The notes: generated by a model from the letters alone, not told the origin. A DNA stretch of 22,939 bases from Chara braunii (GCA_003427395.1 BFEA01000339.1:223962-246900); one strand, 5' to 3'. Shown: positions 1 through 9,443, numbered from the stretch's first letter. A program made the numbers and translations.

Positions 1-18
1 ACACACACACACACACAC
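1..18. repeat. (AC)9 microsatellite at the left edge
   Basis: Nine AC dinucleotides run from the window edge to the first base of R1 copy A. In the forward sense of R1 this is a GT tract directly after the conserved CATTCAGCCT end, the place where copies B, C and D carry CT tracts. The true length is unknown because the window starts inside it. Confidence 0.95.
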
Positions 19-129
19 AGGCTGAATGGCAAAATTGAAATATGGGAGAAATTCCGACCGCGATCTATTTCACAGTTCGAATGATTTTTTCTAATTTATA
101 TAGCATTTTTCCTGGAAAAAGATCACAAC

Positions 130-891
130 CAGGGTTACCAGCCCGTACGTACGAAGGCCCCCGGGCAGACCTCCGTACGTTCGGGCGTTCGGGGACCCGT
201 AAGGGGTCCGAACCCGACGGCATTCGGCCCCCGCCAAAAAATATTTCGGGGCCTAAAAATAACGTTTTTTCTCTGAATGTTTTTTTATGAGTTCTCTATG
301 ACGTGAGGTACATGCATATAAAGTTTCAAGTCATTTGGCTAATCTAAATAAGAATTAAAAATCGCCAAAAATGGCGGTGTCAAAGCGTGCTCGCCCACGT
401 TTTTTTTCACTTTTTACTTTTCGTTTTCACTTTAGTTCGGGGTTTAAACAATTTTATTATTTTTGGAACTTTTTTAGTGGGTTTTGTACTATGTGAAGTA
501 TACATTTGTACATTTTCAGGGCATTTCGCTATGTGAAAAAAAAATGAGAAATCGCCAAAGATGGCGGTATCGAAAACATGCTCGCGCACTCACTAAATTT
601 AATTCTCTTTTTATTTTTATTTATTTTTATTATTAGTATTTGTTCTGTGTGTTTTATTTTTATTTCAAATTTGGTAAGGAATTCGGATGTAATGCTCAGG
701 CAAATCTTGTTTAATTTATTTTTCTCCATAACATATCTTTTTTTCAGATTTTATTTATGAACGTTTTTTTTTTTTTTTTTTTTTTTTGGGTCCGCGTTCG
801 GCCCGAACGGCCGAACACATCCCCAAGGGGTCCCATACGTTCGGGCGTTCAGGTTCGGGCGTTCGGCCCTTCCCGAACGCCGGTTACCTTG
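130..891. mobile_element. Non-autonomous hAT-type transposon, 762 bp
   Basis: The ends are CAGGGTTACC (130-139) and GGTTACCTTG (882-891), a 10-bp imperfect terminal inverted repeat of hAT style. It is flanked by an exact 8-bp duplication ATCACAAC (122-129 and 892-899). This fits the hAT target preference for T at position 2 and A at position 7. R1 copy B carries the same site uninterrupted (GTTGTGATC at 8260-8268, reverse sense), so the boundaries are well supported. Both ends carry subterminal copies of ACGTTCGGGCGTTCG (175-189) and close variants (838-866), as expected for transposase-binding repeats. There is no transposase frame. The interior is T-rich, with a T24 tract at 764-787. Confidence 0.85.
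296..588. repeat. Degenerate direct repeat inside the hAT element
   Basis: Two related segments of about 100 bp, 296-398 and 486-588, lie 190 bp apart. Each contains AAATCGCCAAARATGGCGGT followed by a CATGCTCGC or CGTGCTCGC block. GCCAAARATGGC can itself form a short hairpin. The interior of this element therefore grew by duplication; no protein is encoded. Confidence 0.65.
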
Positions 892-1206
892 ATCACAACA
901 AAATAAACGAGATGTCCAATTTGTGGGTTTTTTCACACGTTCTCTCGAGCGCAAAAACTCATCAAATTTGTATTAGTTTTTAAGTTGGCCCACACATGGC
1001 TAAGTGGCAAAAGTGGAAAATGTGACGATTATTTCACGGTCTAAATGGTTTTAAAAAAATGTTCTTATATTTTTCCTGGAAAAAACACGTCCTCATCTAT
1101 GGATTCTCTAAATTTTAGATTTTTTTGCGGATTCCTCCGATCACAGAAAATATCAAGTTGCCTTTTGCAAAACGCCTTGCACAACCTCCCTATTTTGAGA
1201 AGATGG

Positions 1207-1455
1207 TGTCGAGCGCATCGGCTCCCACCTTCTTGTGAAAGGCGAAAGTCTTCCCGATTATGAATCACGCGTCATTATTTTAGGTAGGATAGGTCTAGCT
1301 TTACCATTTCCATTTCTGCGTGTCTCTGGAGCCTCGACCAAAACTGTCGACTACCGCCATTATTTTCGAACGACGCATATTTTTTTAAGCTTTAGTTCGG
1401 ATGTTTAAAATTCCCAGCAAATACCCTGACCCTTGTAAGGGTATTCGCACCGACA
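1207..1455 (-). repeat. 3' LTR (left copy)
   Basis: On the plus strand it begins TGTCGAGC and ends CACCGACA, the TG...CA termini of an LTR. It shares a perfect block of about 40 bp with the right LTR, around 1274-1314. It is 249 bp against 332 bp for its partner, chiefly because of a deletion near 1395. Just inside it the minus strand reads GGGGTCTGGGA (1460-1470), a weak polypurine candidate. Confidence 0.85.
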
Positions 1456-1867
1456 GCATTCCCAGACCCCATTGATTGACGTTCCCGTCGTTCACCATCA
1501 AAATAGAAGTCACAGTTCTTATGAAAACAACGATCATAATACACAACAATTCAACAATTTGCTCGGAACTAAGCCCGAGCCTTCATCCCACTGACAACCA
1601 CTTCAATAATTCTTTGTTTCTCAAAATGGTACCCGGAAGCCCTCCGACTAGTTCTAAGATTGGATCCATTCGGTTGATACTCACGTTACATTAGGAAAAA
1701 ACTCGGATGAGTCAGAAATAACCACTCAGACGTACAGACCTCTTGAAAGTTATTCAAACAAAGTATGAATGACCCAAAAAGTCTTTATCTTAGTCATGAT
1801 CACATCTTAACTAAATAAATAATTCTCATCGCAGCCTTTCATAAATATAAATCCTTGAAGAGCGCAC
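1456..1867. other. Retrotransposon interior, nothing recognised
   Basis: This stretch follows the 3' LTR on the inner side. Neither strand has a frame with recognisable retroelement motifs. The 72-residue plus-strand frame at 1476-1694 is not protein-like. Confidence 0.5.
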
Positions 1868-2412
1868 TGATCAAAACATGTCTCCCTGTCGCAAGCAAAT
1901 TCTTGATAAGACAAAGGAAAACATTAATGAAGACAAATTTCATTGTCGCAGACGAACACCTTTATTTTATAAGAGAATACTGATTAAGACTGTTATCCCG
2001 CCGCAAACGAACTTTTCTCTCCATCAGAAGAAAATGTCGATCAAGACAGGTTTCCCCGCCATATAATAATTTCTCTCTAACTCAAGTTGATAATAAAACG
2101 CTAATCAGGACAAGTCTACTTGTTGTAGACGAACTGCTCTCAATTATTCTTCGAAAAGAAATATGATTAAGACAGAGTGCTCTGCGGTAGATATACCCTT
2201 CAAAGATCGAGGACAACTCTGATCAAAGCAAGTTTCCCTGCTGCAGACGGACTCCTCTCCATTTCATTCTTGAAGAGAAGGTTAATCAAGCAAGGTTGCC
2301 CCGTCGCGGACTTACTCCTCAAATTTCATCCAATGATAAAAATAAAGGAGAACACCATTTAAAACAGGTTGCTCTGTCACAGGCGAACTCCTTTATTGAT
2401 TTAAGTTGCGAC
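1868..2412. repeat. Degenerate minisatellite, about 9 units of 55-75 bp
   Basis: A phrase close to TGATCAAGACAGGTTTCCCT, then GTCGCAGACGAACTCCT and an AT-rich spacer, recurs with starts near 1868, 1926, 1981, 2038, 2103, 2165, 2221, 2283 and 2358. A partial unit may precede at about 1798. Units differ by many substitutions and by spacer length, so this is an old array. It lies within the LTR element and is not seen elsewhere in the window. No frame stays open across it. Confidence 0.75.
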
Positions 2413-2520
2413 AAATATTTGTTACAGTGAAATTTACTATACTTTATATCATGTCAAATATTATCGATTTTTTTGTGATATGCGTCGAGGAGTGTTGTAA
2501 TCCTCTTCAAGGGATAACAT

Positions 2521-3042
2521 CAACAGAAAATTTTTCCAAAATTAAATAATCATTCTATAGTTAAATTACATTCTAAATTCTAAATTTTCATTCCATCTTG
2601 AAAAATGTCATTCCAATTTTAAAATTTTCTGTCTTACTTGAAAACTTTCATTCCAAGAATGGGGTATTCCTTCTTATTTGAACTGCATGCTAAAGATGGA
2701 ATGAAAGTCTGGATGAGTTCATGAAATATTTTAATTGGATTGTCATTCTATGTAAGGATTTTCAGTCATAAATGGGTTAATCCAATCTACATTAGAAGGT
2801 ATTTGTTATGGTAAAATGAAAGTTTAATTAAGACATTTCATAAACTCATCCAGACTTTCATTCCATCTAGAACAAATAGATGTAGTGGGAAGGAAAAACT
2901 CCTATTTAGACGGGAACTTATAAAATAAAACTGAAAATTTTAGAAATTGACGAACATTGAAATGATAATTAATAAATATAAAGGATTTTTTTTGAATGGA
3001 ATATTTTTTCAACTTTCATTTCTCGTGGGAATTTTTCTGTTG
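2521..3042. mobile_element. AT-rich foldback-type element, copy 1
   Basis: It is bounded by CAACAGAAAA (2521) and TTTTTCTGTTG (ending 3042), an imperfect terminal inverted repeat. Inside lies a second inverted pair of 43 bp with 3 mismatches, 2695-2737 and 2826-2868. Each arm reads AGATGGAATGAAAGTCTGGA at its outer side, separated by an 88-bp loop. A related copy lies in the opposite sense at about 16500-17068. AT dinucleotides flank both ends (2519-2520, 3043-3044), but I see no longer target duplication, so the superfamily is undecided. It is nested in the LTR retrotransposon. Confidence 0.75.
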
Positions 3043-3862
3043 ATCTCGACATCAAGCTCCACTTTAGATTCGAGCCTCACCACATTATGTTCCATTTCGA
3101 TATTTTAAATACTCAACAATTTATTAGTATGAACAGGGTAACCGAACCCTTACTCTGTCCGATGTGAGTTACCAGCTCACCTTCTTTCCCAGCAAGGCGG
3201 ACTCGGTAAAAACAATCGAGTTTGGGTGGTAAATCCAAACACAACGTTTTTAGCGGTACCTACCCCGGTCACCATCAAAATTGATGACCACCTTCCACAC
3301 ATTCATCCCTTTTAATGATGGTGTAGTCTTCCTTTCTTAAACTACGTAGGATCCGGATGACAACATCCCACTATGGACCCGGACTATAACTTTGATGGAG
3401 GCCTCACTGTCAGTTAGAGAGCTCACAGTTTTATCGCAAGAGCATCATGACATGACAGCAAACAAGATCTCAAAGCTATAATGTTAAATATATAACTCAA
3501 ATACATGTCTTATGGATAATGAATGTTTTTAAAAATACACATATAAATTAACTGATCGTACTTCTATGATTATCACATTCATAAGACAAAGACACCACCA
3601 TCCGGGCTAGGAGTCAGATTGATCTAAAAAATAGATCATATATTCCTGCAATTGTCCACGATGGCAAATACAACAACAAAATATAATAATTTGAGTCATA
3701 AATCAGGACGTGGACAAAAAATCTTATTGAATATGCTTTTGTAGACGTCTCAAACATTGTAATATAAATAATACTGAATATAGTGAATTTCAACAACTTC
3801 GATTAATATGTTTATAAAATGGTCTCATCCAAATTCTGTTTATGAGAGGTTGAAAGAAAAAA
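3043..3862. other. Retrotransposon interior, nothing recognised
   Basis: No frame here carries motifs I recognise. Around 3266-3289 there is a short near-palindrome, GGTCACCATCAAAATTGATG followed by ACC, of unknown meaning. Confidence 0.45.
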
Positions 3863-4046
3863 GAGAAAACTACGGCGCAGTCATGGATTGAGTTTGTAAT
3901 TGCACTTGAGTCAAAATGGTCGGTAATGCAGAATGTATGTGACCTACGTTTCGGGTCCGGTGGGGTCGCGTAGTGGTGTGTTGTATTCGTGGGATTGCTT
4001 GAAGTGCAATTACAAACTGTTTTCGTGACTGCGCTGAAGTTACCCC
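3863..4046. mobile_element. Small Mutator-like MITE, 184 bp
   Basis: The arms 3863-3908 and 4000-4046 are inverted repeats. Both contain GCGCAGTCAYG and the stretch AGTTTGTAATTGCACTT, around a roughly 90-bp centre. Nine-base direct repeats AAGAAAAAA flank it exactly (3854-3862 and 4047-4055), the length typical of Mutator-like elements; the repeat is low in complexity, so chance is possible. There is no coding capacity. It lies inside the LTR retrotransposon and so is younger than it. Confidence 0.7.
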
Positions 4047-4639
4047 AAGAAAAAAATATATATAATAAAAAAAAATACAAAGTTTGGTAAAAAATCGAAC
4101 CTGAAATTAAATGACTTATTTTCCGTCGACTTCTTACCCCTTATACCTTCTAGGAGTATGGTCGACTCCATCACATCGTTTACACACAATGTTCTTCCAA
4201 TACTCTTTCCCTCTCTTCGCTCGCTGCCTTTGTCGACATCGAGACACTAACTTGTAATACTCCTCCTTCTGAGCACCCAACGTTAAAAGGTCATTTAAAC
4301 AAACCTTCCTACTTTTTTTACTTATAACATGTCGATCCATCATTGGTTGTTCACTTTTTTTCTTACTGACGCTTATAACGTAAGCCCTTCTAAATATCTT
4401 TCATCATTCTTTCCACTTCTGAGAGCATTGAAATGAGGGTTGAATCCCTTTTCCTTTTATTATCCCGACATTCTCCTCCAGACTGTAGCAAGCGGAGTTG
4501 CAGACGAAGGACATGATCAAAGTTCCCGTTGTTGAAATTTGAACGAATCCTTGCCCAATTTGACTTGCTGCTTACCTAACGGATAAACTCATGCTGATCT
4601 GCCTCATAAAAAATTGCGAGGAAAGTAAGACATTTTTGT

Positions 4640-5086
4640 CTATCCATTAAACCCAATATCTGACGAGCGGTCCTTTAATAGTAAAGAATATATTTTTTTT
4701 CTCCTACGTACGCATCCCGCTTGACATGTTTCAAATCCTCTAATGTCGTCAAATTTATCCTCGAGCCGAAACTTCTTTAACATGACATCTCGAAAATCCG
4801 ACCATGTTGATGCATCGACTATTTTTGGAACTAAGCCCACAAAATCTTTTTCAACATATCTCAGCACTCGCCACAACATTTTATGATAATCCCAGTTATT
4901 GATTGATGCAAGCTGCTCAGATTTCTTCAGGAAAGTGGAAACAAAGTTGTTATTCAAAAGAGGGATTTATTTTTTTGATAAACTTTCTCTTTCCCCATCT
5001 CCATTCTCTAGGAGATTGACTATCCTTTAGAGATTCGATATGTCTCTATCTTGATGGTCACCTTCACTTCCATTTGTTGCTTCCAT
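4640..5086 (-). pseudogene. Gag capsid relic, two in-frame stops
   Basis: The frame runs from an ATG at 5086 to TAG at 4640, 148 codons including two internal TAA stops in the first 45. The first residues are acidic and polar (MEATNGSEGDHQDRDISNL). The C-terminal half has the layout of an LTR-retrotransposon Gag capsid: a leucine/tryptophan-rich helix region, then STWSDFRDVMLKKFRLED. This compares with the usual TW..F...+..+F segment. Beyond 4640 the relic breaks into several frames. A basic stretch at 4343-4134 ends with a CKRCDGVDHTPRR motif that may be a damaged zinc knuckle. It lies downstream of a zinc-knuckle-like segment, the reverse of the normal order. Confidence 0.6.
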
Positions 5087-5140
5087 TTCTCCTGGTCAGA
5101 ACAAAAGACCAGGTGGAATGTCAGTCCATCTTTATACAAT

Positions 5141-5998
5141 CTAATTCGAATCTTTAATCCTATTCCACATTCGCTCATATATTACATCTTTAATATTCCT
5201 CTTTTCCCCTTCAACCAAGATGATTGGGGAGTTACTCCAGTAAAACCAGGTTCGTTCCTCATCTTTACTAACAATCCTGTTTTCAGCATCCAATTTGAGG
5301 CGTCTACAAAATTTTATACCATGACCTTTTAGAGCATAATAAATACATTCCAAAGATTTATAGTAATTTAAAGATCGCCTTTTTCTTCCCTTTCTACTTA
5401 ACGATTCGTCTTGCATATGCATTGGCGACTTGATATCCAAAGTGGTTGGAACATCTCACCGAGATTCACATGGTCTGATGCTTTTGAACTCCCCTGTCCC
5501 GACGGTTGGTTCCTTGACCCCCTTGAACCAATGTGAAGTTACACACAACCCTTTCAACCTTAATGAGCTTGTGATGATGTTTTGACTTACTGCTCTCACT
5601 ACTATCGTCACTACTGAAATCTCCTTGCTTTCTCTTCCCTTTTCTATCTCGGCCTTCGGGTGACTTTAAAAGCTTAAAAATCACCAGTCTCTCGAAATTG
5701 TTTCAATTTTTGGTTTCAGAGATCAACTTTACTATACCATCACCCACGTTTATATGCACCCATGCCATCACTTCTTCAACATCGTCCGCTCACTCCACTC
5801 ATGAGCAACCGCTAATTGCTCGAAAGTTGAAATAGATTATACTGTAACAACATTATCTTTATTGACAATCAACTCCTTGATCTTAGGAGATAGAGCCGCT
5901 CTTTCAATATTTTCTCTAAACGTTTCAATTACCAGTTTTATTTTGTCCCAAGGACCGTCATTCAGCCTACTACCTTCCGCTATCTGGCTATGAGAAGA
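5141..5998 (-). pseudogene. Gag/nucleocapsid-like relic with zinc-knuckle-like motif
   Basis: Three linked open stretches on the minus strand read like one decayed protein. At 5998-5840 is a helical segment containing NDGPWDKIKLVIETFREN, then a stop and a frameshift near 5780. At 5684-5466 is a Lys/Ser/Asp-rich linker with GDFSSDDSSESSKSKHHH. At 5440-5141 is CIYYALKGHGIKFCRRLKLD, which resembles a CCHC zinc knuckle whose second Cys is Tyr. Charged linker plus knuckle is the usual C-terminal part of Gag. It sits between the primer site and the capsid relic, so either the element is a composite or this is an extra leader ORF of a kind I cannot name. Confidence 0.5.
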
Positions 5999-6310
5999 TT
6001 AACCTGCAAGCGATAAGGCGTGAAGGTAAACATCAGAAATGACTCGCAAGGTCTATTCAATACCAATCTACAAAATCGTTGTCTAATGTTCCTACTGTTC
6101 TGTTGAGATGAGCAGAAGATGATCAATTCATCCCTTGTCCTTTAAGGAAGTAGCGTTAATAAATGAAAATAGATCTAACTCTCTCTTAAAAGTAGGTTTG
6201 GTAATGGGTCATCATCATGCCTATTTTCAAAAGATGTTAGTTTAAAATCAAGATAATTCAATAAAATACCTGAGTGTCGTTCCACCAGGGAGAACGGTAG
6301 GTAGTCTTTA
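5999..6310 (-). other. Probable untranslated leader of the LTR element
   Basis: About 310 bases separate the primer site from the first Gag-like frame. They have stops in every minus-strand frame. A possible donor (CTCAG/GTATTT near 6269) and acceptor (TTGCAG near 6004) could define an intron, but such short matches are common and I do not rely on them. Confidence 0.35.
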
Positions 6311-6328
6311 TCCCCAGCAACGGCGCCA
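6311..6328 (-). promoter_or_regulatory. Primer-binding site for tRNA-Asp
   Basis: The plus strand reads TCCCCAGCAACGGCGCCA. From memory, the 3' end of plant cytosolic tRNA-Asp is the same with G in place of the sixth base A. The minus strand therefore carries TGGCGCCGTTGCTGGGGA, two bases after the LTR. This sets the element's orientation and is the best evidence that the host is a plant. Confidence 0.85.
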
Positions 6329-6330
6329 TC

Positions 6331-6662
6331 TGTCGAGCACATCGACTCATGCCTTCGTGCGAAAGGTGAGAACCTTCCAGTCTATGCAGTCGCGCATCAT
6401 TATTTTAGGTAGGATAGGTCTAGCTTTACCATTTCCATGTCCACGTGCCTCTGCGACCCCGACAAAAATTGACGACTACCCCTATTATTTTCGGAAGACG
6501 CAAGCGTCTGAACTTAAGTTTAAAAAAACTTCATTTTTTCCATCATAGATTGGTCTTAATGAACTTCCGGTAAATGTCAGTCTGATTAAGTCCGTCAGTT
6601 CAACGAAAATGTCAGATAGTGTCCGACGTTTAAAATCCCCGACAAGGGTATTTGCCCCGACA
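6331..6662 (-). repeat. 5' LTR (right copy)
   Basis: On the plus strand it begins TGTCGAGCACATCG and ends GCCCCGACA, matching the left LTR at both ends and at TTTTAGGTAGGATAGGTC. It holds about 83 bp that the left LTR lacks. The primer-binding site starts two bases inside it. Confidence 0.87.
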
Positions 6663-7033
6663 ACGGGCCTCTACGCTTGGGTCTGAGGGCCCTTTCGCAG
6701 TTCACATGCCCTCACTTCGTTTTGGGGTCCACTTCCACCTTAGGACTGGTCCAACGCCCCCACTTCTTTTTGGGGTCCGCTTCCATCCGAGGATCGGTCC
6801 TTCCTTTTTCCAAAAGTCCAGAGCTAGCTGTAGGTAGTCCGCAATTCTGTCAAGGACCGATCCCTCAATTTTTTTTTTGCCCCCTAAGAACCCACTTTGC
6901 ATCCTAGTCGCCCGCCGCCAAAAATGCGACACATTGACACAGACGCCGAAGCCCACTATACCACAACCTTAGGGCTGCGAACTGCAAAAGGGCCCTCAAG
7001 CCCAAGCGTTGAGGCCCGTCTTCTCAAAACACT

Positions 7034-7944
7034 GGATTCGTGAAAATCTAACAAAACGACAAAACCTCACATTTTTTATAGAATGAAAAACTAAAAGTCA
7101 AATTGTTATTTTTTACACAAAAAGAGAACATTTTTAACTGTTTTTCGATAAAGGAGGCAAAAAACGAGGTGAAAAGTCAACTGTTCCTCAAAATGTGCCA
7201 GAACACCCTTTCTTGCAAAATCATCTTATATAGCTATAAATCATTCTTAGTAGATTTACAAAAAACAAAACTCAAATAAAACAATTTTTAAAGACTACAA
7301 GACAAACTTGAAAGATGTAAAAAAAAACGGTTTTTGGTGAATACTCATTTATAAAACTATAATTCATTTTCAACAATTAGGTGAAAACCAAGATCTGCAA
7401 AAACAAATTTATAGGACTACAAATCAATTTTGACGTTAACAATAAAACCCTTAGCAAAAATTATATGTTATTTAAAATAAGAATACAAACAACTTTTTTC
7501 AGGGAGACACCTTCAAATTCTTAGCCAAACACGAGTTTAAAATTAGAAAAAATGAGGAAAAAAAAATAAACAGTAAAAAATAATATATTCGCTCAGGTAT
7601 GAGAGAATATGTTTGAGAACATGTTTGAGCATTAAAAAAATCTTCGAATACGTTCATTGTGCTATAAATCTTATATGATTATAAACATGATTTTTTTAGA
7701 TAACAAAAAAATAGTTCTTAAACAAACACTATTTCACCAGATAGTGATTTTATGTGGAAAAACCTGTTTTTCTCCTCGCCACTTCCAGTGATTCTCAAAA
7801 AGTAATTTTCTATTATTTTTTTTGCATTTGTTTTACTTCACGTAGAATTTTGTTCCTTGAGGAGGCCTAAAAAACATACTATAATAATCTTGAATACGTT
7901 TCATGCAAACCTAATAATTTGTTTTGTTAGGTTTTCACGAATCC
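7034..7944. mobile_element. TIR transposon, 911 bp, non-coding
   Basis: The ends form a 24-bp inverted repeat with one mismatch. The left begins GGATTCGTGAAAATCTAACA and the right, in reverse sense, begins GGATTCGTGAAAACCTAACA. It interrupts R1 copy B. The flanks are 3-bp ACT and TAT, so no clean target duplication is visible. If the terminus is taken at 7030, the left end reads CACTGG, which recalls CACTA-type elements; a PIF-type origin is also possible. The interior is AT-rich, without a transposase frame, and carries a 60-bp tandem array. Confidence 0.75.
7226..7440. repeat. Four-unit tandem array, 60-bp period
   Basis: A motif of the form RACTAYAAATCAWTTTTRA recurs with starts at about 7231, 7291, 7351 and 7411, almost exactly 60 bp apart (for example AGGACTACAAATCAATTTTG at 7413). 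The units are diverged. They lie inside the 911-bp TIR element, probably as an internal expansion. Confidence 0.6.
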
Positions 7945-8370
7945 TATGAGGTCAGACGCAACGAAACAGACATTTTAAAGAGGCAAATTTGACGATTTTA
8001 TGTGCTCGGAGGAACCTGCAGAAAACTATGAAGTTTTGAGAATCCATAGATGAGGTCGGATACTTTTCAGAAAAAAACATTAGAACATTTTTCAAAAATT
8101 ATTTAGATCGCGAAATAATCGTCGTGACAATTCGACACATTTTCCATTTTTGTCACCGAGCCATGTGTGGGCCAACTGAAAAAGTACTCCAAATTCAGTG
8201 AGTTTTCACGTTAAGAAAAATGTGAAAAAAATCCTGAAAATTGGATTACTCGTAGATTTTGTTGTGATCTTTCAAGAAAAAACGTTAAATAAATATTAAA
8301 AAATCATTCCAGCTGTGAAATAGATCGTGGCCGCAATTGGACCCATATTTCAATTTTGCCATTCAACGAC

Positions 8371-8406
8371 TCTCTCTCTCGCTCTCTCTCTTTCTCTCTC
8401 TCACTC

Positions 8407-8480
<74 letters not shown>
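8371..8480. repeat. CT microsatellite of R1 copy B
   Basis: About 110 bases of CT with occasional TTT or G interruptions lie between the CATTCAACGA end of the R1 core and the conserved tail. The 106-residue Leu/Ser frame through it is a reading of the repeat, not a gene. Confidence 0.97.
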
Positions 8481-8482
<2 letters not shown>

Positions 8483-8535
8483 ACGCGCTCCTAGTCCCAT
8501 TGCTTTGGCTACCTTAGGGTTGTGTTCCCCACACC

Positions 8536-8662
8536 CACGCGGTAGTCAACGTACAAGATCTGGAAAGAGACTAAAAGCATGTAGAGTGTTGAGTAATAGA
8601 TCGAGGCCCTTCAAAAGTGTGGGGGAGGAAGTTGATGGGATGCAAAGCCATGAATAAAATTA
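8536..8662. other. Spacer between R1 copies B and C
   Basis: This is about 127 bases of unique-looking sequence with no recognised feature. The matching spacer between C and D is much shorter (9806-9828), so the units are not a simple tandem array. Confidence 0.5.
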
Positions 8663-9358
8663 GCAGCCCTAAGGCTGCGGTATAGTCGGCTTCAACATCT
8701 ATGCCAAGGTGTCGCAATTTTGGCGGCGGGCGACCAGGACCCAAAGTGGGTTCTTAGGGGGCCAAAAAAAAGTGGGGGATCGGTCCTTGGCAAAATTGCG
8801 GACTACCTACAACTACTTCTGGTAGAACCAGGACTTATGGAAAAGGAAGGACCGGTCCTCATGTGGAAGCGGACCACAAAAAAAAGTGAGGGCAAAGGGC
8901 CCTCAAGCCAAGGCGATGAGGCCCGTCTTCTCAAAACAAGGACGTCAGTCGCAACGAAACGAGGCATTCTGCAAGAGGCAACTTTCACTTTATTTGTGCT
9001 AAGAGGAATCCGCTTAAAAATCTGAAATTTTAATAATCCATTGATGAGGATGTACTCATTCTATGAAAAATATCAGAACAATTTCAAAAAATCATTTAGA
9101 CCACGAAATAATCATCGTGCCGATTCGGCACATATTCCATTTTTGCCACTCAGCCATGTGCGGGCCAACTGAAAAAGTACTCCAAATTCAGGGTGGTTTT
9201 GATCTCGGAAGAATGTGTGAAAAAACCTGAAAATTTGAGTACTCGTAGATTTTGTTTTGATTTTCAAAGAAAAATACTAAATAAAAATAAAAAAATCATT
9301 CCAACTGTGAAATAGATTGCCGCCGCAATTTGACCCATATTTTAATTTTGCCATTCAG

Positions 9359-9443
<85 letters not shown>

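Larger units (their letters stand above)
1207..6662 (-). mobile_element. Degenerate LTR retrotransposon with two LTRs and a tRNA-Asp primer site
   Basis: Two LTRs (1207-1455 and 6331-6662) bound a 4.9-kb interior. The primer-binding site lies just inside the right LTR, so the element reads on the minus strand and the right LTR is the 5' LTR. It lies inside R1 copy A. The left flank ends GATGG and the right flank resumes ACGGGCCTC, while uninterrupted R1 reads GACGGGCCTC, which gives a degenerate 4-5 bp target duplication. Gag-like relics fill 4640-5998. I found no protease, integrase or reverse transcriptase between 1456 and 4100; that part holds a minisatellite and two later insertions. It resembles a large non-autonomous or deleted Ty3-type element. 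LTR indels and stop codons indicate an old insertion. Confidence 0.85.
19..6979 (-). repeat. R1 dispersed repeat, copy A, split by two insertions
   Basis: R1 is my name for a repeat seen six times in this window; I do not recognise a named family. Copy A is inverted. It starts AGGCTGAATGGCAAAA at 19 and ends CCTTAGGGCTGCG at 6979. Its own sequence is 19-129, 892-1206 and 6663-6979, about 740 bp. Read together these match copies C and E along their length, including the block CCCACACATGGCTAAGTGGC (990-1009). The other copies supply the empty sites for both insertions: a hAT-type element at 130-891 and an LTR retrotransposon at 1207-6662. No coding potential is visible. It could be a non-autonomous DNA element or another kind of dispersed repeat. 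Confidence 0.85.
6984..8535 (+). repeat. R1 dispersed repeat, copy B, 5'-truncated and interrupted
   Basis: The copy starts within R1 at GCAAAAGGGCCCTCAAGCC, lacking about 225 bp of the 5' part seen in C. It meets the inverted end of copy A with only a few bases between. Its sequence is 6984-7033 and 7945-8370, then the CT tract, then a tail TGTACGCGCTCCTAGTCCCA through GCTACCTTAGGG and CCCCACACCCACGCGGTAG. The tail recurs after the CT tracts of C and D, so it belongs to the repeat. A 911-bp TIR element splits the copy. Confidence 0.8.

Noticed and set aside
3790-4080. 96-residue minus-strand frame
   Set aside because: Most of it is the inverted-repeat MITE at 3863-4046.
6004-6269. Intron in the leader of the LTR element
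   Set aside because: Donor and acceptor matches are short and common, and no frame continues across the joint.
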